64,000 nucleotides of DNA from Nocardioides phosphati (GTDB lineage: Bacteria > Actinomycetota > Actinomycetes > Propionibacteriales > Nocardioidaceae), in assembly GCF_014646375.1 (NCBI RefSeq), contig NZ_BMNI01000001.1, forward strand, positions 393,949-457,948, read 5' to 3'. Each line of letters begins with the position of its first letter. Position 1 is the stretch's first letter. Position numbers and translations under genes: made by a program. The notes beneath the pieces were generated by a model. The model did not search any database and was not told the origin of the DNA. It saw nothing but the letters and a program-made list of their open reading frames with translations. Shown here one piece after another: positions 33,481-42,104 of the stretch.

Positions 33481-33832
33481 GGCCGAGATCCTGTCCGCCT
33501 GCGCGAGCGGGGCTCGCGTAGGACGCGTACGGCGCCTTGACGGCGGGCCGACCAGGTCGTCGCTCTTGCATCGTACGTCACAAGTCGGACGTTGAACCGA
33601 GCTGATTTTCACCTTCCGCTCCTTCCTGCTGACGGCCGAGACGCCGCCTTCTCTCGACAGGTGACCCGCGCGCTCCATGCGCCTGCGCCCGTCCTCGACG
33701 GCGCCAACGCTCTTCTCGACATACACGTCATGCAGAACGAGGAGGGTTCTGTGGCCGGGACGCTGTGGACAACTCGGACCGGAGTGGGGGCTGTGGACCT
33801 GTATGGACACCTTCACGCCAAGGAGGTGTGCC
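33481..33832. other. divergent intergenic region between Tad lipoprotein and relaxase; candidate oriT/promoter region
   Basis: About 350 bp with no convincing gene. It must hold promoters for the leftward Tad operon and the rightward relaxase gene. It contains a direct repeat of GCTGTGGAC (33762-33770 and 33790-33798, 28 bases apart) with a related TGGACA nearby, one CGCCCGTC octamer (near 33687) and the relaxase ribosome site. The origin of transfer of MobF systems usually lies close to the relaxase gene, so this is the best place for it; no nic site can be identified by eye. Confidence 0.4.
33762..33798 (+). repeat. direct repeat GCTGTGGAC upstream of traA
   Basis: Two 9-base copies (33762-33770 and 33790-33798) lie 28 bases apart, 35-71 bases before the relaxase start. 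Repeats near a relaxase gene can be relaxase or accessory binding sites at oriT. Confidence 0.4.
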
Positions 33833-36800
33833 GTGACCGTTTCAATGCGCAAGATCCACGCAGGCCGGGGCTACGACTACCTGCTCAAGAGCGTGGTGCG
33901 CGGGGACGCCGGCATGGCCGACCCCAACCCGGTCACCCGGTACTACACCGAGAAAGGCACCCCACCAGGGCGTTGGATGGGCTCCGCGCTGCACGCCTTC
34001 GGCGACGGTGAGATCAGGCGGGGCGACATCGTGACCTCGCAGCAGCTTCAGCGCCTGATCGGCGCGGGCCTCGACCCGGTCACCGGCGAGAAGCTGGGAA
34101 GGGCGTTTCCTGTCTACCCGTCAATGGAGGAGCGCGTGGCCGCACGGGTAGCCGAACTCCCGTCGGACCTCACCGACACACAGCGCACGGCGGCCCTCGC
34201 GCAGATCAAGACCGAGGAAGCCGGCAAGCCGTCGAGCGGGGTGGCCGGGTACGACTTCACGTTCAGCGTTCCCAAATCGGTGTCGGCGCTCTGGGGCGTC
34301 GCCGACGCCGGGACACAGGCGCTCATCGTCGAGGCACACCACCATGCCGTCGCCGAAGTCCTCGACTTCATGGAGCGAGAAGTTGTCGCGACCAGGAGGG
34401 GCGTAGCCGCCGGCGACGGTGCGGTGATGCAGGCGGACGTGATCGGGGTGGCCGCCACCGCCTACGACCATTGGGACTCCCGCCTCGGCGACCCCCAACT
34501 TCACACCCACGTCGTCATCTCCAACAAGGCGAAGACGACCGGGGACGGGCGCTGGCGCAGCCTTGATGGGAATCCGATGTACGAGGCGAACGTGCCGATC
34601 TCCGAGCACTACAACGCAGTTCTCGCGGACCGCATGACCCGGCTGTTCGGCATCGAGTGGGAGCAGCGCGATCGCGGAACGGAGCGCAACGGGGCCTGGG
34701 AGCTCGCGCCCGTCCCCGAGACCCTCGTTCGTGAGTTTTCCGGCAGGTCAAGCCACATCGATAGGGAGAAGGATCGGCTCATCGCCGAGCACATGGAGCG
34801 CACGGGGCGTCGCCCGTCCGCGGCGAAGATCATTCAGCTGCGCGCGCAGGCCACGTTGGCTACCCGCCCCGAGAAGGAGATCCACTCCTTGTTCGACCTG
34901 ACGACCGAATGGCGAGGACGGGCGCAGAAGATCCTGGGGACGGGTGCAGTGGAATGGGCGAAGGACGTCACCGCCCGTCCCATCGCCCGTCCCACCCTCC
35001 GAGCCGATGACGTACCGCTCGACGTGATTGTCGAGGTCGCTGACTCCGTCCTCGGAGCGGTCGAGGAGAAGCGGTCGACCTGGCGGCATTGGAACCTCTG
35101 GGCCGAGGCATCCCGGCAGACGATGGGCTGGCGCTTCGCCAGCGCCGAGGACCGCGAGGCCGTCGTCGGCATGATCGTCGACGCAGCCAAGCAGGAGTCG
35201 CTCGCCCTGACCCCGCCCGATTTGGTGACCACCCCGGACATGTTCCGTCGTGCCGATGGCACTTCTCGTTTCCGACCCCGGCACTCCGTCGTGTTCACGT
35301 CCGAGACGCTGCTCGCCGCCGAGGACCGGCTCCTTGCCCGGTCGGAGGACCTGACGGCGCCCGAGGTCAGCCTCGGCGTGATCGAGCGGGTGACCCGTAG
35401 GGAGCACCTGTTGTCTGCCGAGCAGTCCGAGACGCTGGTGGGCATCGCCGTGTCCGGGCGTCAGGTCGACCTGCTCGTTGGTCCGGCCGGTGCTGGCAAG
35501 ACCACCGCGATGCACGCGCTCAAGACCGCGTGGACGAAGGCCCACGGCAAGGGCACCGTCGTCGGGCTCGCCCCGAGCGCTGTCGCGGCGCAGGTGCTCG
35601 CCGAGGACTTGGGGATCGGGTGTGAGAACACGGCCAAGTGGCTCCACGAGCACGACCGAGGACGGGCGCAGTTCCGCAAGGGCCAGCTCGTCATCATCGA
35701 CGAGGCCACGCTCGCCGGGACCCTCACCCTCGACCGAATCACCGCACTCGCAGCCGACGCGGGAGCGAAGGTGCTGCTGGTTGGTGACTGGGCGCAACTC
35801 CAGTCGGTCGACGCGGGAGGGGCGTTCACGCTGCTGGCCTCCGCCCGTCCCGACACTCCCGAGCTGACCGAGATCCACCGCTTCACCCACGAGTGGGAGA
35901 AGACCGCGTCACTCGACCTGCGGCACGGGCACGCAGAGGTCATCAGCACCTACATCGCAAAGGAGCGGGTCCACGAGGGCACCACCGACGAGATGATGGA
36001 TGCCGCCTACCTCGCGTGGGCCGCCGACGTGAAGGAGGGCCGCTCCTCGATTCTCGTCGCCGAGGCATCCGACATGGTGATCCGCCTGAACCGGCGAGCC
36101 CGTGCCGACCGGATCGTCGCCCACCCGGTGGGCGACATCGAGGTCAACCTCGCCGACGGCACCCAGGCATCCGAGGGCGATCTCATCATCACCCGGCACA
36201 ACGACCGTCGCCTGCGCACGGTGCGCGGTGGGTTCGTCCGCAACGGTGACCGCTGGATCGTCACCCGAGTCCACCAGGACGGCTCGATGCAGGTCCAGCG
36301 TGTCGACGTCGACTTCGGCGGGACGGTCATGCTGCCTGCGGCGTACGTCGCTGAGCACGTCGACCTCGGATACGCCGTCACCGCACACCGCGCCCAAGGC
36401 ATGACCGTCGACACGTCACACGTCGTCGTCACCGGCTCGACGACCCGCGAGAACTTCTACGTCTCCATGACCCGCGGCCGCGACTCCAACATCGCCTACG
36501 TTGCCCTCGACAAGCCCGACGAGGGCCACGCCCCTCCCGAGCCCGACGAGGTGAACGCCCACACCGTCCTCTATGGCGTGCTCAAGCACATCGGTGGCGA
36601 GCTGTCGGCCCACCAGATGATCGTGGCCGAACAGGAGCGCTGGGAGTCCATCGCCCAACTCGGAGCCGAGTACGAAACCATCGGTGCCGTCGCCCAGCGC
36701 GAACGCTGGGTGAAGGCGATCAAGAACAGCGGGCTGACCGACGCCCAAGTCGAGCAGGTGCTGGCGTCGGAGTCGTTCGGCCCGCTCACCGCCGAGCTGC

Positions 36801-37360
36801 GCCGGGCCGATGCCAACCACCACGACGTCGACTGGCTCTTGCCGGCCCTCGTCACGCGTCGCTCCCTCGACGACGCCGAGGACATCGGCGCCGTGCTCAT
36901 CAGCCGACTCCAGAAAGCAGCCCAGCCGAAGCTAGGCAAGCGCCGCCCGACCCCGAAGATGGTCGTCGGCCTCATCCCGGTAGCGGACGGCCCGATGAAC
37001 GAGGTCATGGCCAAGGCACTGACTGAGCGCGCCGAATTGATGGAAGGACGGGCGCTGGCTCTCGCCGAGCAGGCGGTCGACGACAAGGCACTGTGGCTGA
37101 AGCGGCTGGGCGCTCCGCCTGCAGCCAAGCCCGCCCGCCGTCGGTGGCTTCACGAGGTTCGGACGGTTGCCGCCTACCGCGACCGCTACAGGGTGGACGG
37201 GCGGAGGGTTCTCGGCGAGCCGAAGAACGTGGCGCAGAAGCTCGATGCCGCCCGCGCGGAGCAGGCCGTCCGTTGTGCCCGGGCAATCTCCGAAGGAGCC
37301 GCCGTGAGCCAGGACGGGCGCAGCCGAACCGTCGAACGGGAGGGACGGGCGCTCGCGTAG
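33833..37360 (+). CDS. traA: MobF-family conjugative relaxase-helicase, TraA
   Basis: An 1175-residue protein with an N-terminal TrwC-type relaxase and C-terminal helicase. Candidate catalytic tyrosines are Tyr14 and Tyr16 (GYDYLL). The His triad is YDHWDSR...QLHTHVVISN (about 210-230). The helicase part has Walker A LVGPAGAGKTTAMHAL (about 550), IIDEATLAG, and late motifs GYAVTAHRAQGMTVD and YVSMTRGRD. It nicks at oriT, stays bound to the 5' end and unwinds the strand. GTG at 33833 has AGGAGG 6 bases upstream; the frame open from 33677 lacks coding features before it. Contains many GACGGGCG octamers read in different frames. Confidence 0.92.
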   Translation: MTVSMRKIHAGRGYDYLLKSVVRGDAGMADPNPVTRYYTEKGTPPGRWMGSALHAFGDGEIRRGDIVTSQQLQRLIGAGLDPVTGEKLGRAFPVYPSMEERVAARVAELPSDLTDTQRTAALAQIKTEEAGKPSSGVAGYDFTFSVPKSVSALWGVADAGTQALIVEAHHHAVAEVLDFMEREVVATRRGVAAGDGAVMQADVIGVAATAYDHWDSRLGDPQLHTHVVISNKAKTTGDGRWRSLDGNPMYEANVPISEHYNAVLADRMTRLFGIEWEQRDRGTERNGAWELAPVPETLVREFSGRSSHIDREKDRLIAEHMERTGRRPSAAKIIQLRAQATLATRPEKEIHSLFDLTTEWRGRAQKILGTGAVEWAKDVTARPIARPTLRADDVPLDVIVEVADSVLGAVEEKRSTWRHWNLWAEASRQTMGWRFASAEDREAVVGMIVDAAKQESLALTPPDLVTTPDMFRRADGTSRFRPRHSVVFTSETLLAAEDRLLARSEDLTAPEVSLGVIERVTRREHLLSAEQSETLVGIAVSGRQVDLLVGPAGAGKTTAMHALKTAWTKAHGKGTVVGLAPSAVAAQVLAEDLGIGCENTAKWLHEHDRGRAQFRKGQLVIIDEATLAGTLTLDRITALAADAGAKVLLVGDWAQLQSVDAGGAFTLLASARPDTPELTEIHRFTHEWEKTASLDLRHGHAEVISTYIAKERVHEGTTDEMMDAAYLAWAADVKEGRSSILVAEASDMVIRLNRRARADRIVAHPVGDIEVNLADGTQASEGDLIITRHNDRRLRTVRGGFVRNGDRWIVTRVHQDGSMQVQRVDVDFGGTVMLPAAYVAEHVDLGYAVTAHRAQGMTVDTSHVVVTGSTTRENFYVSMTRGRDSNIAYVALDKPDEGHAPPEPDEVNAHTVLYGVLKHIGGELSAHQMIVAEQERWESIAQLGAEYETIGAVAQRERWVKAIKNSGLTDAQVEQVLASESFGPLTAELRRADANHHDVDWLLPALVTRRSLDDAEDIGAVLISRLQKAAQPKLGKRRPTPKMVVGLIPVADGPMNEVMAKALTERAELMEGRALALAEQAVDDKALWLKRLGAPPAAKPARRRWLHEVRTVAAYRDRYRVDGRRVLGEPKNVAQKLDAARAEQAVRCARAISEGAAVSQDGRSRTVEREGRALA

Positions 37361-37472
37361 GGGTACACAGCGGCAGTTCTGGCGGGGTTATCCCCACCAG
37401 GGGCGATGGTGCGCCCGCCCTGTCGGACCGCGGGAGTAGTGAGGAGCTGAGCCCCGACCGAAGGAGACGCTC

Positions 37473-37787
37473 ATGCTCACCGCACTCTGGCACCTCAGCG
37501 CCGCGATCCGCGGCTACCTCCGCTTCTACATGCCCACCAACCGCGCAGTCGACTGGTTGCGCTCGACGGGCGGCGTCAAGTGGGCGATCCCGCTCGCGCT
37601 CGTCGCCGCCCCCGCCTACCTCGGCCTGACCGCGCTCGCCATCGAGTTCGCCGCCCGTCCCGGCTTCGGCTGGCTCAACGTCCTGGTGTTCTTGTTCTTC
37701 TGGAATGCGGCAAAGTTCGCGATCGCGGCCCTCTTGAGTCCCTTCTGGTGGCTGCGAAACACGTTCGTCCTGCCGCGCGCGACCTAG
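37473..37787 (+). CDS. hypothetical membrane protein, 104 aa
   Basis: An amphipathic N-terminal helix (LWHLSAAIRGYLRFYMPTNRAVDW) is followed by two hydrophobic helices (about residues 38-60 and 66-92). ATG with GAAGGAG upstream at good spacing. I know similar short proteins downstream of relaxase genes in actinobacterial elements but no function. Perhaps an entry-exclusion or membrane-anchoring factor; this is a guess. Confidence 0.6.
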   Translation: MLTALWHLSAAIRGYLRFYMPTNRAVDWLRSTGGVKWAIPLALVAAPAYLGLTALAIEFAARPGFGWLNVLVFLFFWNAAKFAIAALLSPFWWLRNTFVLPRAT

Positions 37788-37973
37788 TTGCTGCGCGACA
37801 TCGGGTACTTCCTCCTGACGGGTTCAACGGCGGCGCGTGTCACGCGTCCCACTAGCGTTGGCTCCACGAGCCCACTCCCGCGAGCGAGTCATTTCTGTCG
37901 GCGTCCGTCGATCGGGTCGATTCCGATCGAGCCATGTGGCTCAGAACGGACCGCGTACGAGGAGAGAGCCGCC

Positions 37974-39042
37974 GTGATCGACGACCCGAGTGTCCCCATG
38001 TCAGGGGAAGTCATCGACGTCACGCCTCATCCGGACGGCGAGGCGTCGTTGAGAGTGGGGGTGATGACGAACTCACTCATCCGCCTTGAGGAACTCCCGC
38101 TTTCAGACAGCGGAGTGTCCCTGACCGCCAGCGACGCCGAACGGATCGCGACCGTCATCGAAGCCGAACTCGCGGCGTCGACCCGCGCAACCTGCGACTG
38201 CGCCTGGCGCAAGTGGGGACCGCTGGCGCCAGGGCCGGGGCATCAACCCGCTCCCGCGCCACCGGAGGCGCTCGCCGCCTCCCTCGCCGAGCGGGCCGAA
38301 GCAGGCCTCACGTTCGGGACGCTCGACGGCTACTGCTCCGCATTGCCCACCGTCACCACCAGGAGGGACTCGCCGACCCGACGGCAGACGTCGTCGTCCG
38401 ACGGGTACGTCGCGGGCTGCGGCGGATCAGGGGCGTCGCACCGCGCCAACAGACCCACCCGCTGACCGTCGCTGAGCTCGGCCAGATCGTCTCGTCGATT
38501 GACCGCGGCACGGCGATCGGCAAGCGCGACCGCGCGATCCTTCTCGTCGGCTACGCCTCGGCGAGGAGGCCCGGCGAAGTCGCCGCGCTGAACATCGAGG
38601 ACATCCTCCGCAAGCCCAGCGGCATCCTGATCCACACCCGCCGGTCGAAGACGGACCAGGACGCCCGCGGCCAACTCGTCGGGGTCGCTCGCGGCGGCAA
38701 ACCGCTGACCGACCCGATCCGGGCACTCGACGTCAGGCCGCCAGGCCCTGGGGCGCTCTTCACGCGCGTCTTCTATCGGAACCACCCGACCGTCGAGCGA
38801 ATCGGCCCCGGGCGATCCGCCGAACGGTCCAAGAGCGTGCCAGCGCGGCCGGCTTCGCCGGCATCCCTGTGTCCGGCCGCTCCCTGCGCGCCGGACATGC
38901 GACGACTGCTGCCGTCAACGGCGCATCAATCGACCGCATCGCCGCCCAGACGCGCCACCGCGACCTCGGAACGCTGCTCAACCACTACATCCGTCCGGCG
39001 GAGGCGATGGTGACGACCACGAGCCGCGACCTCGGCCTGTAA
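37974..39042 (+). pseudogene. tyrosine recombinase (integrase) destroyed by frameshifts
   Basis: Three frames must be joined to rebuild the protein. Frame one starts at a GTG with GGAG upstream and reads an N-terminal core-binding part up to LTFGTLDGYCSA. Near 38340 a base is lost and the second frame continues IAHRHHQEGLADPTADVVVRR...[18 protein letters not shown], holding the first catalytic Arg. Near 38810 another base is lost and the third frame gives [19 protein letters not shown]...[14 protein letters not shown], with the active Tyr. The usual HxxR His is Arg here. A short compensated shift near 38215-38260 is also likely. The integrase is dead unless supplied elsewhere. Confidence 0.85.
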
Positions 39043-39079
39043 CGTCGCGACGGGCGCCAACCGGCCCCTTGCTGCGCTG

Positions 39080-39100
39080 CCGGCTGAGACGACGAGCCGG
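39080..39100. terminator. hairpin between convergent integrase relic and merR
   Basis: CCGGCT-N9-AGCCGG lies in the 82-bp gap between the two convergent genes. Without a T-tract on either side it is a plausible but unproven bidirectional terminator. Confidence 0.35.
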
Positions 39101-39124
39101 GCGTCACCCCGCCGCGGGTTCCCG

Positions 39125-39514
39125 TCATAGGTAGCGGCAGACCTGGTCGGCAGAGCAGGTCTCGGGCTCAAGGTCGTCGGCCCGGTCGCGCAGCGCGGTG
39201 ATGGTGTCGCGGAGTTCGACCAGCTGCGTGATCTGATCCTCAAGGTCGGCGAGGCGTGCGTCGAGCAGGTCGCGAACGTGACCGCACGGCGCGTTGCCGC
39301 GATCGCGAATTTCGAGGATCTGACCGATCTGAGCGAGCGTGAGGCCCGCGGCTTGGCCGCGGTGGATGAAGTCCACCCGGCCCACGACGTCGGGGGTGTA
39401 GTCGCGGTAGCCACTGGGGGTCCGCTCAGCGGGCGGGAGGAGGCCTTGTTCCTCGTAGAACCGCAGCGTCTTGGTGGTGGTGCCGGCTGCCTCGGCGAGC
39501 TCTCCGATCCGCAT
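39125..39514 (-). CDS. merR: MerR-family mercury-responsive regulator
   Basis: A 129-residue regulator. The winged helix-turn-helix begins MRIGELAEAAGTTTKTLRFYEEQGLL and continues ERTPSGYRDYTPDVVGRVDFI. The dimerisation helix follows, with NAPCGHVRDLLD and a C-terminal CSADQVCRYL; these cysteines fit a thiolate metal site, though their spacing differs from Tn501 MerR. ATG at 39514 has AGGAGG upstream, in place of a longer frame open to 39643. The gene is divergent from merA across an operator, so it should repress and, with Hg(II), activate the mer operon. Confidence 0.88.
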   Translation of the reverse strand: MRIGELAEAAGTTTKTLRFYEEQGLLPPAERTPSGYRDYTPDVVGRVDFIHRGQAAGLTLAQIGQILEIRDRGNAPCGHVRDLLDARLADLEDQITQLVELRDTITALRDRADDLEPETCSADQVCRYL

Positions 39515-39541
39515 GACTTCCTCCTGCGACCCAGGTCGCAG

Positions 39542-39573
39542 TTGACCTTCCCCCGTACTGGAAGGTCCAGTAT
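39542..39573 (+). promoter_or_regulatory. MerR-type promoter/operator of the mer operon
   Basis: A perfect 8-bp inverted repeat GACCTTCC-N8-GGAAGGTC (39544-39551 and 39560-39567) begins inside a -35 box TTGACC (39542-39547). A candidate -10 box CAGTAT lies at 39568-39573, giving a 20-base spacer, longer than the usual 17. An over-long spacer with a dyad in it is the hallmark of promoters twisted open by MerR proteins. Confidence 0.75.
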
Positions 39574-39615
39574 GGCCGCATCGGACACCAATCCCAACCG
39601 ACGGCGGAGGAACAC

Positions 39616-41049
39616 ATGGGACAGCGAACGGTCGACTTGGCAATCATCGGGTCGGGCGGTGCGGCGTACGCGGCCGCCATCCGCGCGACCGGTCTGGGCA
39701 AGCGGGTGGTGATGATCGAGCGCTCCACGATCGGCGGCACGTGCGTGAACACCGGCTGCGTCCCGTCGAAGGCCCTGATCGCGGCGGCCGAGGCGCGCCA
39801 CGTCGCGGCCGATGCTGCCCGGTTCCCCGGCATCACAGCCGCCACCGGGCCTGTCGACATGCCCGATCTGATCGAGGGAAAGCAAGCGCTGGTCGAGTCG
39901 CTGCGGGCCGAGAAGTACGTCGCCGTCGCCGACGCCTACGGCTGGCCGATCGTCCACGGCGACGCCACCTTCGACGGCACCCCGGATGCGCCGGTGCTGA
40001 ACATCGTCTCCGAGGACGGCGGCAGTGAGGTGATCGAGGCCCAGCACTACCTGGTCGCCACGGGCGCGACTGCCTGGATCCCCCCGATCGAAGGCCTCGG
40101 CACAGTCGAGTACCTGACCTCGACCACTGCGATGGAACTGACCGAGGTGCCCGAGTCGCTGCTGGTGCTGGGCGGCGGCTACGTCGCGCTTGAGCAGGCG
40201 CAGCTCTTCGCCCGCCTCGGTTCGAAGGTCACGATGGTGGTCCGGTCCCGGCTCGCCTCGAAGGAGGAGCCGGAGGCATCCCAGGCGCTGCAGCAGGTGT
40301 TGGCCGACGAGGGCATCCGCGTCGTACGACGCGCTGTCGTCGACCGCGTGGAGTACGACGCAGCGACCGGCGAGGTCGTGGCGTCGGCATCGGTGTCCGG
40401 TGGGCGGCAGGAGTTCCGTGCCGCCAAGTTCCTTGTCGCGATGGGTCGCCGGCCGGTCACCGAGGGTCTCAACCTCGGAGCAGTGGAGGTCAAGACCGGC
40501 GATGACGGGGAGATCGTGGTCACCGACCAGCTCGGCTCCTCCAACCCTCGGATCTGGGCCGCCGGCGACGTGACGGGACACCGCGAGTTCGTCTATGTCG
40601 CGGCCAACCACGGCGCCATGGTGGTCGACAACGCCTTCGGTGACGCGGATCGCTCGGTCGACTACGCCCACCTGCCCCGGGTGACGTTCACCAGCCCGGC
40701 GCTGGGGTCGGTCGGGATGACCGAGGAGGAGGTCCTGGCGGCCGGCATTCGGTGTGACTGCCGGGTGCTGCCACTGCAGTACGTGCCCCGGGCGCTGGTC
40801 AATCGCGATACCCGCGGGTTCATCAAGCTCGTCGCCGATGCGGACACCGGACGGATCCTCGGGTTGACCGCGGTCGCCAAGGATGCGGGCGAGCTTGCCG
40901 CCGCTGGGGTGTGGATCCTCAACGCCGGGATGACGATCGATCAGGTCGCGCACTCGTGGGCGCCGTATCTGACCATGGCCGAGGGCATCAAGATCGCCGC
41001 CCAGTCCTTCACCACCGACGTCTCCAAGCTGTCCTGCTGCGCCTCCTGA
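39616..41049 (+). CDS. merA: mercuric reductase MerA
   Basis: A 477-residue FAD/NADPH flavoenzyme that reduces Hg(II) to volatile Hg(0). It has the FAD site IIGSGGAAYAAAI, the redox disulfide GGTCVNTGCVPSK (Cys43 and Cys48), the NADPH site LVLGGGYVALEQAQ, and the C-terminal Cys pair KLSCCAS (Cys474/475) that hands Hg(II) to the active site. It lacks the N-terminal HMA (NmerA) domain, as is common in actinobacterial MerA. It is the first gene of the mer operon. Confidence 0.95.
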   Translation: MGQRTVDLAIIGSGGAAYAAAIRATGLGKRVVMIERSTIGGTCVNTGCVPSKALIAAAEARHVAADAARFPGITAATGPVDMPDLIEGKQALVESLRAEKYVAVADAYGWPIVHGDATFDGTPDAPVLNIVSEDGGSEVIEAQHYLVATGATAWIPPIEGLGTVEYLTSTTAMELTEVPESLLVLGGGYVALEQAQLFARLGSKVTMVVRSRLASKEEPEASQALQQVLADEGIRVVRRAVVDRVEYDAATGEVVASASVSGGRQEFRAAKFLVAMGRRPVTEGLNLGAVEVKTGDDGEIVVTDQLGSSNPRIWAAGDVTGHREFVYVAANHGAMVVDNAFGDADRSVDYAHLPRVTFTSPALGSVGMTEEEVLAAGIRCDCRVLPLQYVPRALVNRDTRGFIKLVADADTGRILGLTAVAKDAGELAAAGVWILNAGMTIDQVAHSWAPYLTMAEGIKIAAQSFTTDVSKLSCCAS

Positions 41050-41075
41050 CGCGCCCAACCTCCGAGAACCCAGGA

Positions 41076-41756
41076 ATGAGAGACACGATGACCAACCACA
41101 GCAGCGACCTGATGGCGCGGCTCGCCACCCCCGATCAGTCCGGCCTCGACCTCGCCGTACTGGTGCCGCTGCTGCGGCTCCTCGCCGCCGGGGACCCGGT
41201 CGAGGTCACCGCCCTGGCTGCGGCCACCACCCTGACCGTCGAGGAGATCCGCGACCGCCTGGCCGCCGTACCGGACACGGAGTACGACGACCAGGGACGG
41301 ATCATCGGGCAGGGCCTGACCCTGCGCCCGACGCCGCACCGGTTCACCGTCGACGGCCAGGAGCTCTACACCTGGTGCGCCCTGGACACCCTGATCTTCC
41401 CGACCCTGCTCGACCGGGCCGCACGGATCGAGTCCGCCTCACCCGTCAGCGGCGAGCCGATCCGGGTCACCGTCGGGCCGGAGGGTGTCACTGCCGTCGA
41501 ACCCGCCGCCGCGGTGGTGTCCCTGGTCAACCCTGCCGACATGACGTCGATCCGCTCGTCGTTCTGCAACCAGGTGCACTACTTCACCTCCGCCGAGGAC
41601 GCCCGGCCCTGGCTGGCGAAGCACCTTGGCGGCGAAGTCGTACCGGTCGCGGACGCGTACCGGCTCGGCGCGGCACTCACCTCGCAGACCCTCGGTCCGC
41701 GCGACACCCGACAGACCACCGGAGCAGCGGCGACCGCCGACTGCTGCTCCCACTGA
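41076..41756 (+). CDS. merB: alkylmercury (organomercurial) lyase MerB
   Basis: A 226-residue enzyme that breaks C-Hg bonds and releases Hg(II) for MerA. The catalytic residues are visible: WCALDT gives Cys101 and Asp104, and SFCNQVHYF gives Cys164, with the same spacing as Cys96/Asp99/Cys159 of the R388-type enzyme. The C-terminal tail ends DCCSH, a possible extra Hg relay. The first ATG (41076) is very close to AGGA; the ATG at 41088 is an alternative start. Confidence 0.93.
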   Translation: MRDTMTNHSSDLMARLATPDQSGLDLAVLVPLLRLLAAGDPVEVTALAAATTLTVEEIRDRLAAVPDTEYDDQGRIIGQGLTLRPTPHRFTVDGQELYTWCALDTLIFPTLLDRAARIESASPVSGEPIRVTVGPEGVTAVEPAAAVVSLVNPADMTSIRSSFCNQVHYFTSAEDARPWLAKHLGGEVVPVADAYRLGAALTSQTLGPRDTRQTTGAAATADCCSH

Positions 41757-41789
41757 CCGCAACCATCGATTAAAGGACCCCGAGCACCG

Positions 41790-42101
41790 ATGACCAACCA
41801 GCCACCGCGCCAGCAGAAGAACGGCGCCGACTCGACCCACGGAGTCCTCCTGGGAGGGGGCGCTGCCTTGCTGATGATCCTGTGCTGCGCCGGACCCGCC
41901 CTGATCGCCTCCGGCTCGCTCGCCGTGCTCGGCGGCTGGCTGGCTCGTTCCTGGGTGATCGGCCTGGCCGGCCTCGCCGTCGTGATCGTCGTCTTCCTTG
42001 CGCGCCGCACACGCTCGAACGCCACCCACGACTGCTGCGCACCCACTGCTCCCGCCGACCACTCCACCACACCGGGCCACGCCCGAGAACAGGACCGCTG
42101 A
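41790..42101 (+). CDS. MerF/MerT-like mercury transport membrane protein, 103 aa
   Basis: Two hydrophobic helices (about residues 19-48 and 54-72). The first carries the vicinal pair in MILCCAGPALIAS, as in MerF/MerT/MerC importers, and a second pair (HDCCAP) lies in the cytoplasmic tail. This arrangement fits transfer of Hg(II) through the membrane to cytoplasmic thiols and MerA. The closest named family is MerF, but the similarity is by pattern, so I give no symbol. It sits 33 bp after merB. Confidence 0.72.
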   Translation: MTNQPPRQQKNGADSTHGVLLGGGAALLMILCCAGPALIASGSLAVLGGWLARSWVIGLAGLAVVIVVFLARRTRSNATHDCCAPTAPADHSTTPGHAREQDR

Positions 42102-42104
42102 CCG

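Noticed and set aside
33592..34011. Plus-strand frame overlapping the traA start
   Set aside because: It ends within traA in another phase; the AGGAGG site at 33821 belongs to the GTG at 33833.
37381..37472. Second candidate oriT after traA (GGGGTTATCCCCA)
   Set aside because: A single short DnaA-like or palindromic word without repeats; the region upstream of traA is a better candidate.
38926..41058. 710-codon minus-strand open frame
   Set aside because: It lies opposite merA and merR with Gly/Asp/Arg-rich shadow composition, as expected from GC-rich antisense frames.
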